DNA of 64,000 bases. It comes from Whitmania pigra. Lineage: Eukaryota; Annelida; Clitellata; Hirudinida; Haemopidae. Both the position numbers and the translations under genes were made by a program. The DNA lies in NCBI GenBank assembly GCA_021613335.1, contig JAJTWR010000182.1, positions 1,591,501-1,655,500 of the forward strand, read 5' to 3'. The notes beneath the pieces were generated by a model that did no database searches, was not told the DNA's origin, and saw only the letters and a program-made list of their open reading frames with translations. How positions within the stretch are numbered: the first letter of the stretch is position 1; every line of letters begins with the position of its first letter. This document shows, one piece after another, positions 13,135 through 24,114 of the stretch.

Positions 13135-16003
13135 ATGATATCCTTCTCTGTTCGACGAAATCCTCCGCTTTGGAATCCACTTGTTCTTCCATATTGTCTG
13201 GTGCTCATCCTGCTGCTATTATTGTCAGTGGATGGAGTGCATGGCATTATGGGCACTGTGTGTGATTACATGCTTAGGTAATTTTCGACTAGATTTTAAA
13301 AAGATTTTTTGCAAGTATGTGTAGACTTAATTATCGAATTACATTCTAATAACTTGCTGTTATCAGTTAAGTGCACCTGTTAGTGAGCAAATAACCATTA
13401 GAGGGGATGTTGCTGTTATAATTAATGCTGTCACTAATAGTGGCATTATTTTCTGCTGAAATATTAACAGCATCACACAACAACTGCAAATTTATGAGAG
13501 TATTCCTTAGGAATGTAAGCGTGTAACATATTTTAGTTCCAACAATGTCAGCAAATCAAAGATATTTCGTTTTTTTAGCCTTAGAAATAAAAGGACGAAA
13601 TCGGTAGCTAATATTAACAAAATTAGTGTTTCATGATGTATTAATAAAAATACCCATACTTACTGTCACGATCATTGAACTTTTAAGTGATTCACCAAAG
13701 GAGGGCAAAGTAGTTCATACCTTCGAAACGTCATGTCACGGGGGTGAAATTCTCTGGCGTTATCCATTTGGCGGACTTGAGTTGACTTTCAGAAAGCCAA
13801 AAACGTCTTCTTTCATATCGGCTTTGCGACCTCCAACTCGTGATGATATCGATGACATCCAATTTTGTTACGTCGTCATAAATTCTTCGGTAAATGTTAC
13901 GATGCTCAGAGAGATGCCAGGACCAAGCTTCGCATCGAGGTGAGAAAACCTGTCGTCATCATCTTCAATTATCACAATTCTAATTGAATATCATAATAAA
14001 TAATTATGTTTATTATCTCCAGCGCTATGGAATCCTGTTTGAACTACAACACTTTAACCTATGACCCCATTAAATTCTATATTGAATCGTCACCCAGTCT
14101 CCATTCGTCACTGGTGGGCAAATTCCAGTTGCTCTACATGTGGTCAAAACCTACACCGTTTGAGCGTTAGTATATTCATAATATAAATAATAATTCTATA
14201 AATTTTGATTAGAAATTGCTTACAAGTTATCAATAATAATATTATAAATTTAATTCTTATACTCGTTCTTCTATTTTTTTGATCCTAAATGTTAAAAATA
14301 AATTTCTACATTAATTATAATTATTATAATGTAATCTTAATTATAAACAGAAGTGCATGATGGCCATCAAATTTATAACTCTTGAGATGATTTTAATCAT
14401 AATCTCGCCAGTCACTTAAAACATCAAAATCACAGACAGACGCCCTCAGTTACGCCCAAAAACTATTTGAATTATCACCAACAGAGGGCAAAGATAAAAA
14501 CACCTCCACACGCTCGACGTATCGCCTTAATCACCTACCATCATCATAATCACCATCATCACATCCATTCATAGCCTCGTCAACTGCGTGGTTTTGCAGT
14601 CATGAGCACATAAGCAGTGTTAAGGCCAAGTTAAACTTAACTTTTTCTGTATGGGGTGCGTGTAAATAAATGGCACTCGTGTTTGACTTCATTCATCAGT
14701 CGACCACCCAGTCGAATGTAATCAAAAGTTATCATTGTTCATGTTTTGACTTTATTTCATTTGGTGAGATCATTATTACGTTAGTTTCATCAGTTATTCG
14801 AAGAGAAGTGGTTCGAAAAAATTAATCGCTCATTAACTGGGTTAGTACTGGATGATTAGTACAGTTCTACCGCAAGGGGATTCGAATCCATGCTTCGTGG
14901 GAGGAAAAGTCATAGCTATTAAACCGTGCGGGAGAACATTTGTATTGATCATTGTCCTTAAATTTGAATCTCAACTCCGTTTTTTGAGAGAGGTATTTTA
15001 GCCGAGCAATATCATTGGTGCCTTCAGCAATTTCTTTTGATTAACAAAGTTAACGATTGCAATCCAAAAATAATCGTCTTCATTATAATCATCAGTCATC
15101 TCCACATTCGTAATCATCATTTAATGTTCCGACTAGAATTCTGTCAGCTTGTTCGACAAAACCTGCCCAGGGCTGACAAAACTGTTCTTAAGAGGTTGTG
15201 GTTAACAGAGCAGCATGAAATAACGAGTAATACTTTTATAATTAACACTTAACTTAATAGAATATTTTAATTCCAGAAATTTGTTAACAATCCCAGCATG
15301 AACTTTAAAAACTCTTGAGCATACACCTGTTTAGCACGCCTATGTATTTCCTTTTGGCTTGATCACCGAATGACTAATGGAACATCTAAACATATATCTC
15401 TTGCGCACAACAAATATCTAATTAGGAACTACCACATCATCAACAATAAAAATGATTTCAATTCCAGAATGCAAACGTTGTTCACAAACTGAACTCTCAT
15501 ATGCTGCCTGCTCGGCTGGAAGCAGTAAGTTTTGAGTTCTTTGCATCGTTTCGGGCAATGTCTGTAGATTTTTGAAATCAATAAATTAAACATAACAAAA
15601 TGCACCATTGCTTGATAACCTGACATTTGTGGTTTGTGCAGTTTTCGCAGGTCATGCGCTGAGGTCGAGGCGAGGCATCATCACGGTGTCCATCAGTAAA
15701 ATCTTACTTTTCAATCTTGACAATGTTCCAAAAAGGTTTTGTCTTCAGAGGAGAAACATCACTATTCCTTTCCATCTTCCGAGTCGACGTCAATTTTACA
15801 GCTCCTTCTTTCCCAACCATAAATGCGACAAAATTATCATTCCGAATAAGGGTCAATGCTCAGTTGACAATTATGATGAGCTGATATTTATTGCCGACAC
15901 ATCACTGCAGAGGTTCAGACCTCGATGCGTTTTGCCCGAGAGAACATTCTGGAAGACTTGGAAGCTCATGGAAGCAAGGCAGGAGACTCATTGTCATTTA
16001 TGA
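13135..16003 (+). CDS. METRNL-like: Meteorin-family secreted protein, five coding exons
   Basis: Secreted growth-factor-like protein of the meteorin/meteorin-like family. Exons: 13135-13277, 13688-13939, 14023-14165, 15468-15524 and 15642-16003. They sum to 957 nt (318 aa); human METRNL is 311. The start gives a signal peptide (hydrophobic LVLPYCLVLILLLLLSVDG). Family landmarks in order: a first Cys just after the signal (GTVCDYM); CHGGEILWRYPFGGLELTF, matching the family's C-x-x-GxxEWxYPxGAL block; the Cys pair from the microexon (QCKRCSQTELSYAACSAG, compare the CRPCSDTE block); and a C-terminal CSVDNYDELIFIADT plus a late C...C pair. The 57-nt exon is in phase on both sides. The last acceptor could lie nine bases later (15651) without changing frame. 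The large intron 14166-15467 shows no further exon. Twelve cysteines follow the signal. Receptor and function in this animal are unknown. Confidence 0.85.
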
Positions 16004-16456
16004 CGTAGCATATTTGTTGCTGTAGCATGCTCAGCAATCAGTGACATTTATTGATGGCAGTTCTTTTAGGCCCATCTCTTGGAAGCAATCACTTGTACCT
16101 TTACTTCATCATCATTCTTTTACACCCTGGTGCTTATTTGTTGTTAATTTTGATGTAATTATTGTCTTTAATTTGTAAACTGTCTTTTGCCGTCGACAAG
16201 TGCTCATAATGTATTTAATGTCATTAACCAACGCTGTCGTGGGACAGTTCGCCCGCATGGCATAATGGTTAAGGCTGCGCCTCTCACGATCACAGCGCGG
16301 ATTCGAACTCCGTCGCGGGAGCAACGTCCTAATTACCTAGCTACGCAATGGACGTTAATAAATTAATTAATTGCCGTGGCGATTTTTATACTAAATATAT
16401 GCGAATATTCATGAACTCCAGTGGTTATCCTAGATATTTGTTTATTTTTATCGTAC

Positions 16457-16765
16457 TGAAATAACCCGGGGGTCCGCAAATAAGTAAGTTAGCTAATGAG
16501 TTTATTAGAGCAGGTATTCAGTTAACGGAACTGAATAATAGAAGTCTAAGCGTTTAAGGGTTGAGGTACTTAAGGATGCAAATGGATATTTGGGCTTCCA
16601 AGTTGTCTTGATTCTCGTTGTTTGTCAGATGATTATCGAGAATGCTTTTCTGTAGCATAAATAGATACCATGTGCCGGAAAAAGATGCCAAATATAATTA
16701 AATATAAATTTAATTATTTTAGCAATATAAACTTAATTAATTTCTAAAAATCTAAGTTTACAACA
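16457..16765 (-). repeat. 3' LTR of the deleted element
   Basis: Begins TGAAATAACCCGG and ends TTTACAACA on the plus strand (TGTTGTAAA ... TTATTTCA when read along the element). It matches the LTR at 17994-18302, the solo LTR at 38789 and, partly, the LTR at 23104. Confidence 0.92.
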
Positions 16766-16776
16766 TTACACCCTCC

Positions 16777-16870
16777 TTAAATCTGTTCGTCCCGAACAGA
16801 CTGCTGCTCCCCGTGGTACTTCGCCATTCGGCGAATGTGTGCCGCCTTCATTTTTACTCTCGGGACACAA
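16777..16870 (-). pseudogene. Remnant of integrase C terminus
   Basis: The minus strand reads KMKAAHIRRMAKYHGEQ followed by QSVRDEQI and a stop. This corresponds to the last residues of the complete pol at 23092 (KMKVVHSNRLAKYHGEQ...SVRDEQI). It marks the 3' edge of the internal deletion. Confidence 0.75.
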
Positions 16871-17173
16871 TCTCTAACATGGTGCCCATGTCCTACCATT
16901 GTTTCAATGCGAGCCCGTCCTCCTCTCGCATCTCTACTAAAACGCTTGCTGAAAAAGATCAACAAAACAAACAACAATGCTAAAGGCTCGCCCCGAGTCT
17001 CCGAAGGCCAGAAAGCCCGCCCTGGCTGAGAACTCCACAAATGAACTCCTCAGACATCGATTCAACCTTATCAAGCACGTACTCACAACCGCCGAGTACC
17101 TCACTGCCAACATCTCCACTCTCAGTTACAATGACATCCGCAGCTCCAATCTCCACGACATCCATAGCTGAAT

Positions 17174-17896
17174 CTAATCTGGAAACCCCAACTCAAATTG
17201 CTCGCCACTGCTCTCCAGGTCTAGTCCCTCCACTGATTCCTTAACGCGAGGAGGCTCCACTCTGGTCTCTACCAAAGTCCCTCCTTCAATTATTTCCTCG
17301 GTTTTCTCCACAACCGAGACAAACGAGGCAATCGTGCATGGAACTGTCTCATTGGGCACTGGCGCGACCTCTTTGGGGTTTGCAAAACTCTCCCTCAGCT
17401 CACCGTTGTCCTCATTCTCAATATTTATGGGGAGCTCCACTATTGGACTGTCCCCGTCAACCACCGAACTGGCCCCACTCACCTCAGCAAAGGTCTCCTC
17501 ACCCAGCTCTTCCCTCAGCTCCTTCCCCGATTCCTCACTCCATGGAAAAAACACTTCGCTTCCCAAAGTTCTTCCATCTACAATTTCCTCGGTCTCCTTC
17601 TCAACCGAAACCAGTGTGGCAATCGGGTGCACTGCTGATGCTTCGGCTGGCATGATGTTTTTGGTGCTTGTTGGAGTCTCCTCCGGTTGGTAGCTAGTGG
17701 CAGCCTTGTCGGAGGAAACCTCAGTTACCTTTTTCGTGACACCAGCTTCAAAGCTTTTCAATACTTCGGATAATTCATCCCTTAAGATTTTGAAAAACGG
17801 ATTAATAAACAAATAGAGCTCTGGATCTTGCCCTTGTTCTATTATACACAACTGCAGGCGATCCTGCAATTCTTCCCTGGACCCTTTCCAATCCAT
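17174..17896 (-). CDS. Gag-position acidic open frame of the deleted LTR element
   Basis: A 240-codon open frame running from shortly after the primer binding site, where gag belongs. The N-terminal 50 residues (MDWKGSREELQDRLQLCIIE...) are helix-prone, with leucine/isoleucine spacing as in SAP-like or gag N-terminal segments. The rest is strongly acidic and Glu/Ser/Thr/Pro-rich with an imperfect internal repetition: two copies of a segment around V-x-x-VEKxTEEIxxGxTL, at roughly residues 96-110 and 193-207. No CCHC knuckle is present. It has no in-frame stops, which is notable for a deleted element. The function is not recognised; a gag-derived or element-specific protein is an inference from position. 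Confidence 0.55.
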   Translation of the reverse strand: MDWKGSREELQDRLQLCIIEQGQDPELYLFINPFFKILRDELSEVLKSFEAGVTKKVTEVSSDKAATSYQPEETPTSTKNIMPAEASAVHPIATLVSVEKETEEIVDGRTLGSEVFFPWSEESGKELREELGEETFAEVSGASSVVDGDSPIVELPINIENEDNGELRESFANPKEVAPVPNETVPCTIASFVSVVEKTEEIIEGGTLVETRVEPPRVKESVEGLDLESSGEQFELGFPD

Positions 17897-17974
17897 TTGC
17901 CTGAACTTAAGCTCACGTCACATTTCACCAACAGTTAAATCTTCTAAAGCCTTGCTCATGACTTACTTTTTGGG

Positions 17975-17992
17975 ATCCCACTCCTGACACCA
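17975..17992 (-). other. LTR retrotransposon primer binding site
   Basis: Reads TGGTGTCAGGAGTGGGAT on the minus strand, one base downstream of the 5' LTR. The leading TGG pairs with a tRNA CCA end. The sequence resembles the leucine-tRNA-type site used by several gypsy elements. Confidence 0.75.
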
Positions 17993-17993
17993 A

Positions 17994-18302
17994 TGAAATA
18001 ACCCGGGAGTCCACAAATAAGTAAGTTAACTAATAAGTTTATTAGAGCAGGTATTCAGTTAACGGAACTGAATAATAGAAGTCTAAGTGTTTAAGGATTG
18101 AGGTACTTAAGGGTGCAAATGGATATTTGGGCTTCCAAGTTGTCTTGATTCTCGTTGTTTGTCAGGTGATTATCGAGAAGGCTTTTCTGTAGCAGAAATA
18201 GATACCACGTGCCCGAAAAAGATGCCAAATATAATTAAATATAAATTTAATTATTTTAGCAATATAAACTTAATTCATTTCTAAAAATCTAAGTTTACAA
18301 TA
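17994..18302 (-). repeat. 5' LTR of the deleted element
   Basis: Pair of the LTR at 16457-16765. Its outer end has decayed from ACA to ATA before the GTAC target duplication. Confidence 0.92.
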
Positions 18303-18540
18303 GTACGATCCGAGTCAAAACGCTATGTACTCAGTTCGCCTGCATGTCCCAGTGGTTAAGGCTTCGCATCTCACGGAGATAGTGCGTGTTAGACCTCTGT
18401 TGCGGGACTCCCGTCATAATCGTATATCTAAGCTCGCGCGTCTTTAGTATATTTTAATAACTTAATATCTGGAGTTAGGTAAGGAATTTAACAATGTTAG
18501 GGTTTGTGTTGGGGGTTACTTATTTTTGGAAATTAGCGCG

Positions 18541-19676
18541 TGGAATCAAGTGTCCAGGTCCTTCATAATTCAATTATTCCTGCCCGGTCAGAGATTGTGA
18601 TATGGGGTAAACTGAAAGGATGCAATTAAGGAGAGACTGCATTGTAACGATAGAACCAAGCAGCGAAGTAATCCACAAGGAATTACTGATCGGACACACA
18701 CTGGCAAAAGTCAAATCCGATCTGAAGATACCTGTAAGGGTGATCAACTTATCCAGCCACGAGCATCACCTCAAAGCTGGCACTACTATCGCGAAATGTG
18801 ATAACATTGAACATGTTCAATCAGCGGAAGGCTGCGACCTGTCCAGAGATAAAAACAACAAAGATATTCCGATCGGACCCTCGGTGAGAGCTATTTTGCA
18901 AGACTTAAAACAAACGCTTCAAGGGCAAGAATACCAAAAAGCCAAAAACTTAGTCACTGAATGTCGTGATATCATGGCTGAACATGATACATCGTTTGGA
19001 AGAACGAATTTGGTACAACATAGGATTAATACAAGCAGTAACAGACCAATTCGGCAAGCCCCTAGGCGGCTTCCGTTGGCAACCAGGAATGACGCTGCAA
19101 GAATGATAGAAGAAATGAAGGAGCAGGGAGTCATCGAACCATCAAACAGCCCTTGGAGTTCACCGGTGGTTCTCGTAAAAAAGAAGGATGGATCACTGCG
19201 ATTTTGTGTCGACTACAGAATGCTGAACGAGATCACACAAAAAGATAGTTACCCTTTACCAAGAATTGACGACACTTTAGATACCCTCTCAGGATCTCGA
19301 GTGTTTTCAACTCTGGATCTTAAAAGTGGTTATTGGCAAGTAGAAATACACCCCGACGACAAAGAGAAAACAGCTTTCTCAACCGGAGAGGGGTTATGGC
19401 AGTTTACTGTCATGCCATTTGGATTACGTAATGTGACCGCCAAATTTGAAAAATTAATGGAACAAATTCTAAAAGGACTTAACTGGAAGACGTGCTTGGT
19501 TTATTTAGACGATATAATCGTTGTTGGAAAAACATTTGAGCACCTGATATCTCATCTGAGAAGTATTCAATAGAATTAGGAAAGCAGGCATGACGCTCAG
19601 CCCTAAGAAATGTTCTCTATTCAAAGAAGAGGTAAAATATCTGGGCCACATAGTCTCCCCTAATGGTGTCAGCACC
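18541..19676 (+). pseudogene. pol: gypsy pol, protease tail and reverse transcriptase part
   Basis: After a frame break near 18620 the open stretch 18620-19572 encodes the RT N terminus: NSPWSSPVVLVKKKDGSLRF, VDYRMLNEIT, STLDLKSGYWQ, MPFGLRN and the catalytic YLDD (VYLDDIIVVG). A one-base shift at about 19570 is followed by SPKKCSLFKEEVKYLGHIVS in another frame. The hAT insertion then begins at 19677. Confidence 0.9.
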
Positions 19677-21041
19677 CAGTGTTGTGCAGTATCGAATTAC
19701 ATGTAATTCGTTACTGTAATTAATTACATTTTTTGGTAATTTTTACTTGCAACAATTACAAAAAAATTTTTGTACTCTTACTTGTAACAAATTACTATTT
19801 TTGCTCATACTTTTAATTCGTTACCTTTTTGGCGCAAGACGTTACAAAGTAACATAAATAACATTTTAAATTAGTTTAATATATTTAAAAAAAATTTAAA
19901 TTCTAGATTGTTATTCTTTGGTTCGTTCGAGAACCTTCCCCTTCCCGATCATCGCTCTTTTGTTATTGTGGTTATCGCCGGTCGTTTTTGTTTTAAATCG
20001 GAATTGTTGATTAGTCATACCGAAGCTTTTTTAATATATAATATTGTATACATATAATAATATAAGATAAGATTTAATATATCGTAGTATGGCTTCATTT
20101 GAAGCCATTTTTAGTGTCGTTAGCGAAGATAAGAGGAACAAGGGTGAAGATAGTCCGTGGCCGTATTTGAACAAAATGTTCAGATTTCAATCAAAGGCAA
20201 ATCATATAAGTATGCATGCCTACTCTGCCAACAGAAACAAAAACTACATGTTCAGCATATGAAGGTTCTTCATCTAACTTGAAGAAGCACGTGGAACGCA
20301 TGCATCCAACAGAAGTTAAGGAATATGGGATATCTTTGCTAACGATTGTCAAGCTTGATGAGAAACTGGTAGCCAAAATAGCATCTTCTAATGCAGCAAA
20401 GATGGACGAGCTTTGAGCTCTCGTTCATCTGATGCTGACAGTATTGAAGACAGTTTCTTCAATTGCACAAGGTCAACTGATATTCTGATGCAGTATCTTC
20501 GAGACCGATCAGTTGACATGAACATTATTACTGGAAGCGATACCCTGAAGAAATTATTTATCCAGTTGAACACTCCTCTGCTAGCTAGTGCAGCTGTTGA
20601 ACGTTTATTCAGCTCTTCTGATATGACAAAGAACAGCTGAAGGACCATAATGAGTGACAAACTATTCGAGGACTTAGTTATGTTAAAAATTAACAAAAAT
20701 TGTGATTGTAATGTAATAAATAATAAAAACACCAAAAGAATGCATTAGTTCAAATGTTATTATTTAATGACTGTTAGTACTAGCAGTTAATACCAGTAAT
20801 TGTTTTAACGATAAGAGAAACAATTCCTTTTAAATAATACGGAATGATGTATGATCACAATAATGGCGGCATCAAAGTTACTTGTAATTTTTACTTAAAA
20901 GTAACTTTTGGACGCTGTAACTTTTAACTTTTACTTGAGTAAATTTTTGAGACAATACTCTTACTTATACTTAAGTAGCTTTTTGAGGTATTACTTTTAC
21001 TTGTAACTAGTTACCGAAATGAGGTAATTTTTACAACACTG
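19677..21041 (+). mobile_element. Internally deleted hAT DNA transposon inserted in gypsy pol
   Basis: Flanked by a perfect 8-bp target duplication TCAGCACC (19669-19676 and 21042-21049). The ends are inverted repeats (CAGTGTTGT ... ACAACACTG), and subterminal regions are rich in GTAATT/AATTAC repeats. Coding remnants on the plus strand include an N-terminal BED-finger-like piece near 20090-20330 (ending HVERMHPTEVKEYG) and, at about 20540-20637, the C-terminal hAT dimerisation motif (TPLLASAAVERLFSS). The catalytic middle is missing, so it is non-autonomous. It is younger than the gypsy element it splits. Confidence 0.95.
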
Positions 21042-21049
21042 TCAGCACC

Positions 21050-23092
21050 GACCCGGAAAAAGTTGAGGTAGTTAAAAGCTGGCCTGTTCCAAGAAATATA
21101 CAGGAGCTACGAAGCTTTTTAGGACTCTGTACATACTACCGACGATTTGTTGCAAATTTTTCAAGCATTGCCAGAACTCTAAATGAGCTTACTAAAAAGG
21201 GCAAATCATTTATTTGGAACAATTGCTGCCAAGAAGCATTTGATGCTCTAAAAGAGGCAATGATAGCAGCACCGGTTCTGGCATACCCAATTCCAGGGGG
21301 TCCGTTTATTCTTGACACTGACGCCAGCAACAGTGGAATTGGAGCAGTCCTTTCTCAGCAAGTTAGCGATGGAGAAAAAGTAATAGCTTTTTATAGTCGC
21401 TCACTATCCAAAACAGAACGGAATTATTGTGTGACCAGAAGAAAACTTCTGGCAGCGGTAGAATCTATGAAACATTTTCAAAAATACCTTTTCGGCCAAC
21501 CATTTTTATTAAGGACTGATCATGCCTTATTAAGATGGCTTTTAAGCTTCAAAAATCCAGAAGGGCAGATGGCGAGATGGATAGAAAGAATGCAAAACTA
21601 TCAGTTCCGCATTGAACATCGAAAAGGCCAGGTGCATAGCAACGCAGACGCACTCTCCCGACGCCCATGCCAACCTATGTGCAAACATTGCAATAATGCA
21701 GAAAGGAAAGGCGGTGAAACTTGCCAACAAATTTGTGTCAATATCCCAGAAACCTGGACGGAACGTGGATTGCGAGAGGAACAACTGAATGACGAAGATC
21801 TAGCACCGATAATGCAATGGATAGAAATTGGAATTAAGCCTAATTGGCAACAGGTAGCCGAACATGGGGAAGTCACTAAATCCTATTGGGCTCAATGGGA
21901 CTCCCTAATAATGGATAAGGGAATTTTACACAGGAAATGGGAAACGGAGGATGGCACTAACTTTCATCTACAAATAATTCTTCCGAAATCCCGCATTACT
22001 GAAGTGTTGAAAGAATTCCACAATGGTACTTCAGGGGGACACTTTGGAGTTAACAAAACTATGGAGAAAGTGAGGGAAAGATTCTATTGGTTACATTACA
22101 AAAATGATGTTGAAGAATGGTGCAGAAACTGTAATACTTGTGCAGCCAGTAAGGAACCTAAAAGAAAGACGAAAGGGCTAATGCAGTCTTACAACGTGGG
22201 AGTGCCTTTTGAAAGAATAGCCTTGGATGTCGCTGGACCATTCCCCATATCAAATTATAGAAATCGTTACATACTGGTAATAGGAGATTATTTCACTAAA
22301 TGGACCGAAGCATTCGCTTTACCACACCAGGAAGAAGAAACTGTTGCAAACGCATTGGTTAATAATTAGATTAGTCGGTTCGGGGTACCGTTAGAACTAC
22401 ACTCAGATCAAGGAAGGAACTTCGAATCTAAAATATTTCAAGAACTATGCCGAAGCCTAGGGATTCATAAAACCAGAACAACTGCGCTGCATCCCCAATC
22501 TGACGGAATGGTGGAAAGATTTAACAGAACCATGGAACAACATTTAAAGAAAATGGTGAGCGAGCAGCAAGACGACTGGGGCAGATACTTGCCACTTTTT
22601 CTAATGGCTTACTGAGCAGCAGTTCACAAGACAACGGGAATTAGTCCTGCAAAAATGACATTTGGAAGGGATATTCGACTTCCTGCCGATATAGTGTTCG
22701 GGAAACCGGAGGAACCTAAAAAATCAGCCTGTGATTATGTTGCAAACTTAGAAAAGAAGATGACTGATATTCATCGTACTGCTCGTAAAAATATTGCTGT
22801 TAGTAGCGATCAAGCCAAGGCAAGGTACGACAGACAAGCGAATGCTATGTGTTTTAAAGAGGGGGAGCAAGTCTGGCTCTACAATCCTCAGCGAAAGAAG
22901 GGAAGGTCACCGAAACTTCAAAAAGATTGGGAAGGACCATTTCGAGTTGTAAAAAAGATAAACAATGTGGTTTACCGCATACAGAAAACGCCGAAATCAA
23001 AAATGAAAGTGGTACACAGCAACCGACTGGCAAAATATCACGGAGAACAGTCTGTTCGGGACGAACAGTCTGTTCGGGACGAACAGATTTAA
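21050..23092 (+). pseudogene. pol: gypsy pol, RNase H and integrase part
   Basis: Continues pol exactly where the hAT cut it (TDPEKVEVVKSWPVPRN). RNase H carries FILDTDASNSGIGAVLSQ. Integrase has an HHCC zinc region (HFGVNKTMEKVRERFYW ... CRNCNTCAASK), a core with ALDVAGPFP and HSDQGRNFES, and a GPF block (WEGPFRVVKKINNVVYRI). In-frame stops at about 22367 (TAG) and 22612 (TGA, probably from an Arg CGA) break it. The protein ends SVRDEQSVRDEQI because an 18-bp segment is duplicated. Confidence 0.92.
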
Positions 23093-23103
23093 GGAGGGTG
23101 TAA

Positions 23104-23361
23104 TGTTGTAAACGTGGCGCATAATTCAGTTTATAATTAATTATTTTATAGAATTACATTCAGCATCTTTTTGTCGGTGGTCAAAACATTATAACACAAC
23201 GAAACGATGGAGGCAATTCAGAAGTCCAAATATCCATTTGCATCCTTAAGTACCTCAATCCTTCAACACTTAACTTCTATTATTCAGTTACGTTAACTGA
23301 ATACTTGCTCTAATAAACTTATTAGTTAACTTACTTATTTGCGGATTCCCGGGTTATTTCA
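23104..23361 (+). repeat. 3' LTR of the gypsy element
   Basis: Begins TGTTGTAAACG and ends GGGTTATTTCA. The right half matches the other LTRs in reverse complement. The first 100 bp differ and are shorter, so it is a related but distinct LTR subtype. Confidence 0.88.
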
Positions 23362-24114
23362 ATAAGATGAGATAGAGATCTATTTCTCTTTTAAGCAGGG
23401 AAAATTCGTTTGTTGCCTCATCTTCAGATAAATCAAGATGTTGAAGACTTCTAAAATCTACGCCATAAATTTTGCGTGACTACTATTCAGTTGATAAATT
23501 TTCCCATGATGAGTTTTTCCATTATAAATTTTCTGAATGCAGTAAATGAAGTTTCCGAATGACAAATCCATGTTTTTCGGAACATCAGAAATCATCTGAG
23601 GAAACGTCCTAGAAAATGTGTTGAAAGAGATTTACTAACAAACAAAATTTATTAACACACAAAGAAAGCCCGACAACACTTCAACCGATCATTCAATTTA
23701 GGAATGAATAGCTAGAGCTATGAACTCTTGGGACCAAATAATGTTTTAAGAATCAATTATAAAAATTTATTCAAAAAAAATGTTTCTTCCTTCTATATGA
23801 AAAATTAATAAATAAATTATTTAAAATGTCATAAAATCGTTGTTAAATTAATTTTTAAAAGATTATTGAGTCTTACCTATTGCCAACATCTTTGACTTTT
23901 AGTCGAAGACTAGCTGTGTCTGTACATGTTTCTTAGCATTTTGTAGCAGTTTCTCGCCATCATTTGGATAATATAATTTTTGCTTCGTTAATAATATTGA
24001 AATATGCCAGTTAATAACAATTGCAAGAGTTAGTTTTCAGTTTAAAATATTCTATTAAAAATCAGATAATTAAAACTGGTTAAATATTCAGATATTGTCC
24101 AAATTTTGAAAAAC

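Larger units (their letters stand above)
16457..18302 (-). mobile_element. Internally deleted Ty3/gypsy-type LTR retrotransposon
   Basis: Two LTRs (16457-16765 and 17994-18302, each 309 bp with about a dozen differences by eye) flank a 1.2-kb interior on the minus strand. A 4-bp target duplication GTAC is present at 16453-16456 and 18303-18306. The primer binding site starts one base inside the 5' LTR. A polypurine tract (aaggagggtg on the minus strand) abuts the 3' LTR. The interior holds an acidic open frame and a remnant of the integrase C terminus; protease, RT and RNase H are missing. It is therefore non-autonomous and must have been mobilised by a relative such as the element at 18530-23361, which shares the same LTR type and the same protein tail. 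Confidence 0.92.
16237..18519 (+). repeat. Dimeric tRNA-derived SINE, split by an LTR element
   Basis: Two halves, 16237-16456 and 18303-18519, together match the uninterrupted copy at 31334-31771. Each half carries its own tRNA-like promoter. Unit 1 has an A-box-like TGGCATAATGGTTAAGGC and a B box GGATTCGAACTCC. Unit 2 has TGGTTAAGGCTTCGC-type A-box sequence and a degraded B box. The LTR element at 16457-18302 sits between them, flanked by GTAC on both sides. Confidence 0.88.
18530..23361 (+). mobile_element. 5'-truncated, decayed Ty3/gypsy retrotransposon
   Basis: Begins abruptly after the SINE at about 18520-18560, inside the protease-RT region. It runs through RT, RNase H and integrase to a polypurine tract (aaggagggtg) and a 3' LTR at 23104-23361. 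No 5' LTR or gag is present. It is interrupted by a hAT element at 19677-21041. Frameshifts and stops show it is inactive. The domain order RT-RNase H-integrase and the GPF block near the integrase C terminus place it in Ty3/gypsy. Confidence 0.93.

Noticed and set aside
14166..15467. Further meteorin exons in the long intron
   Set aside because: Only 15468-15524 had good splice sites, correct phase and family similarity; the open frame at 15037 shows none of these.
16251..16325. Possible genuine tRNA gene
   Set aside because: A and B boxes are present, but the same unit recurs at 31350 within a 438-bp repeat and does not close a proper acceptor stem, so it is a SINE head.
17334..17693. Ser/Pro-rich plus-strand frames opposite the gag-position frame
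   Set aside because: Antisense shadows of the minus-strand acidic frame, whose Glu codons read as Ser/Pro in reverse.
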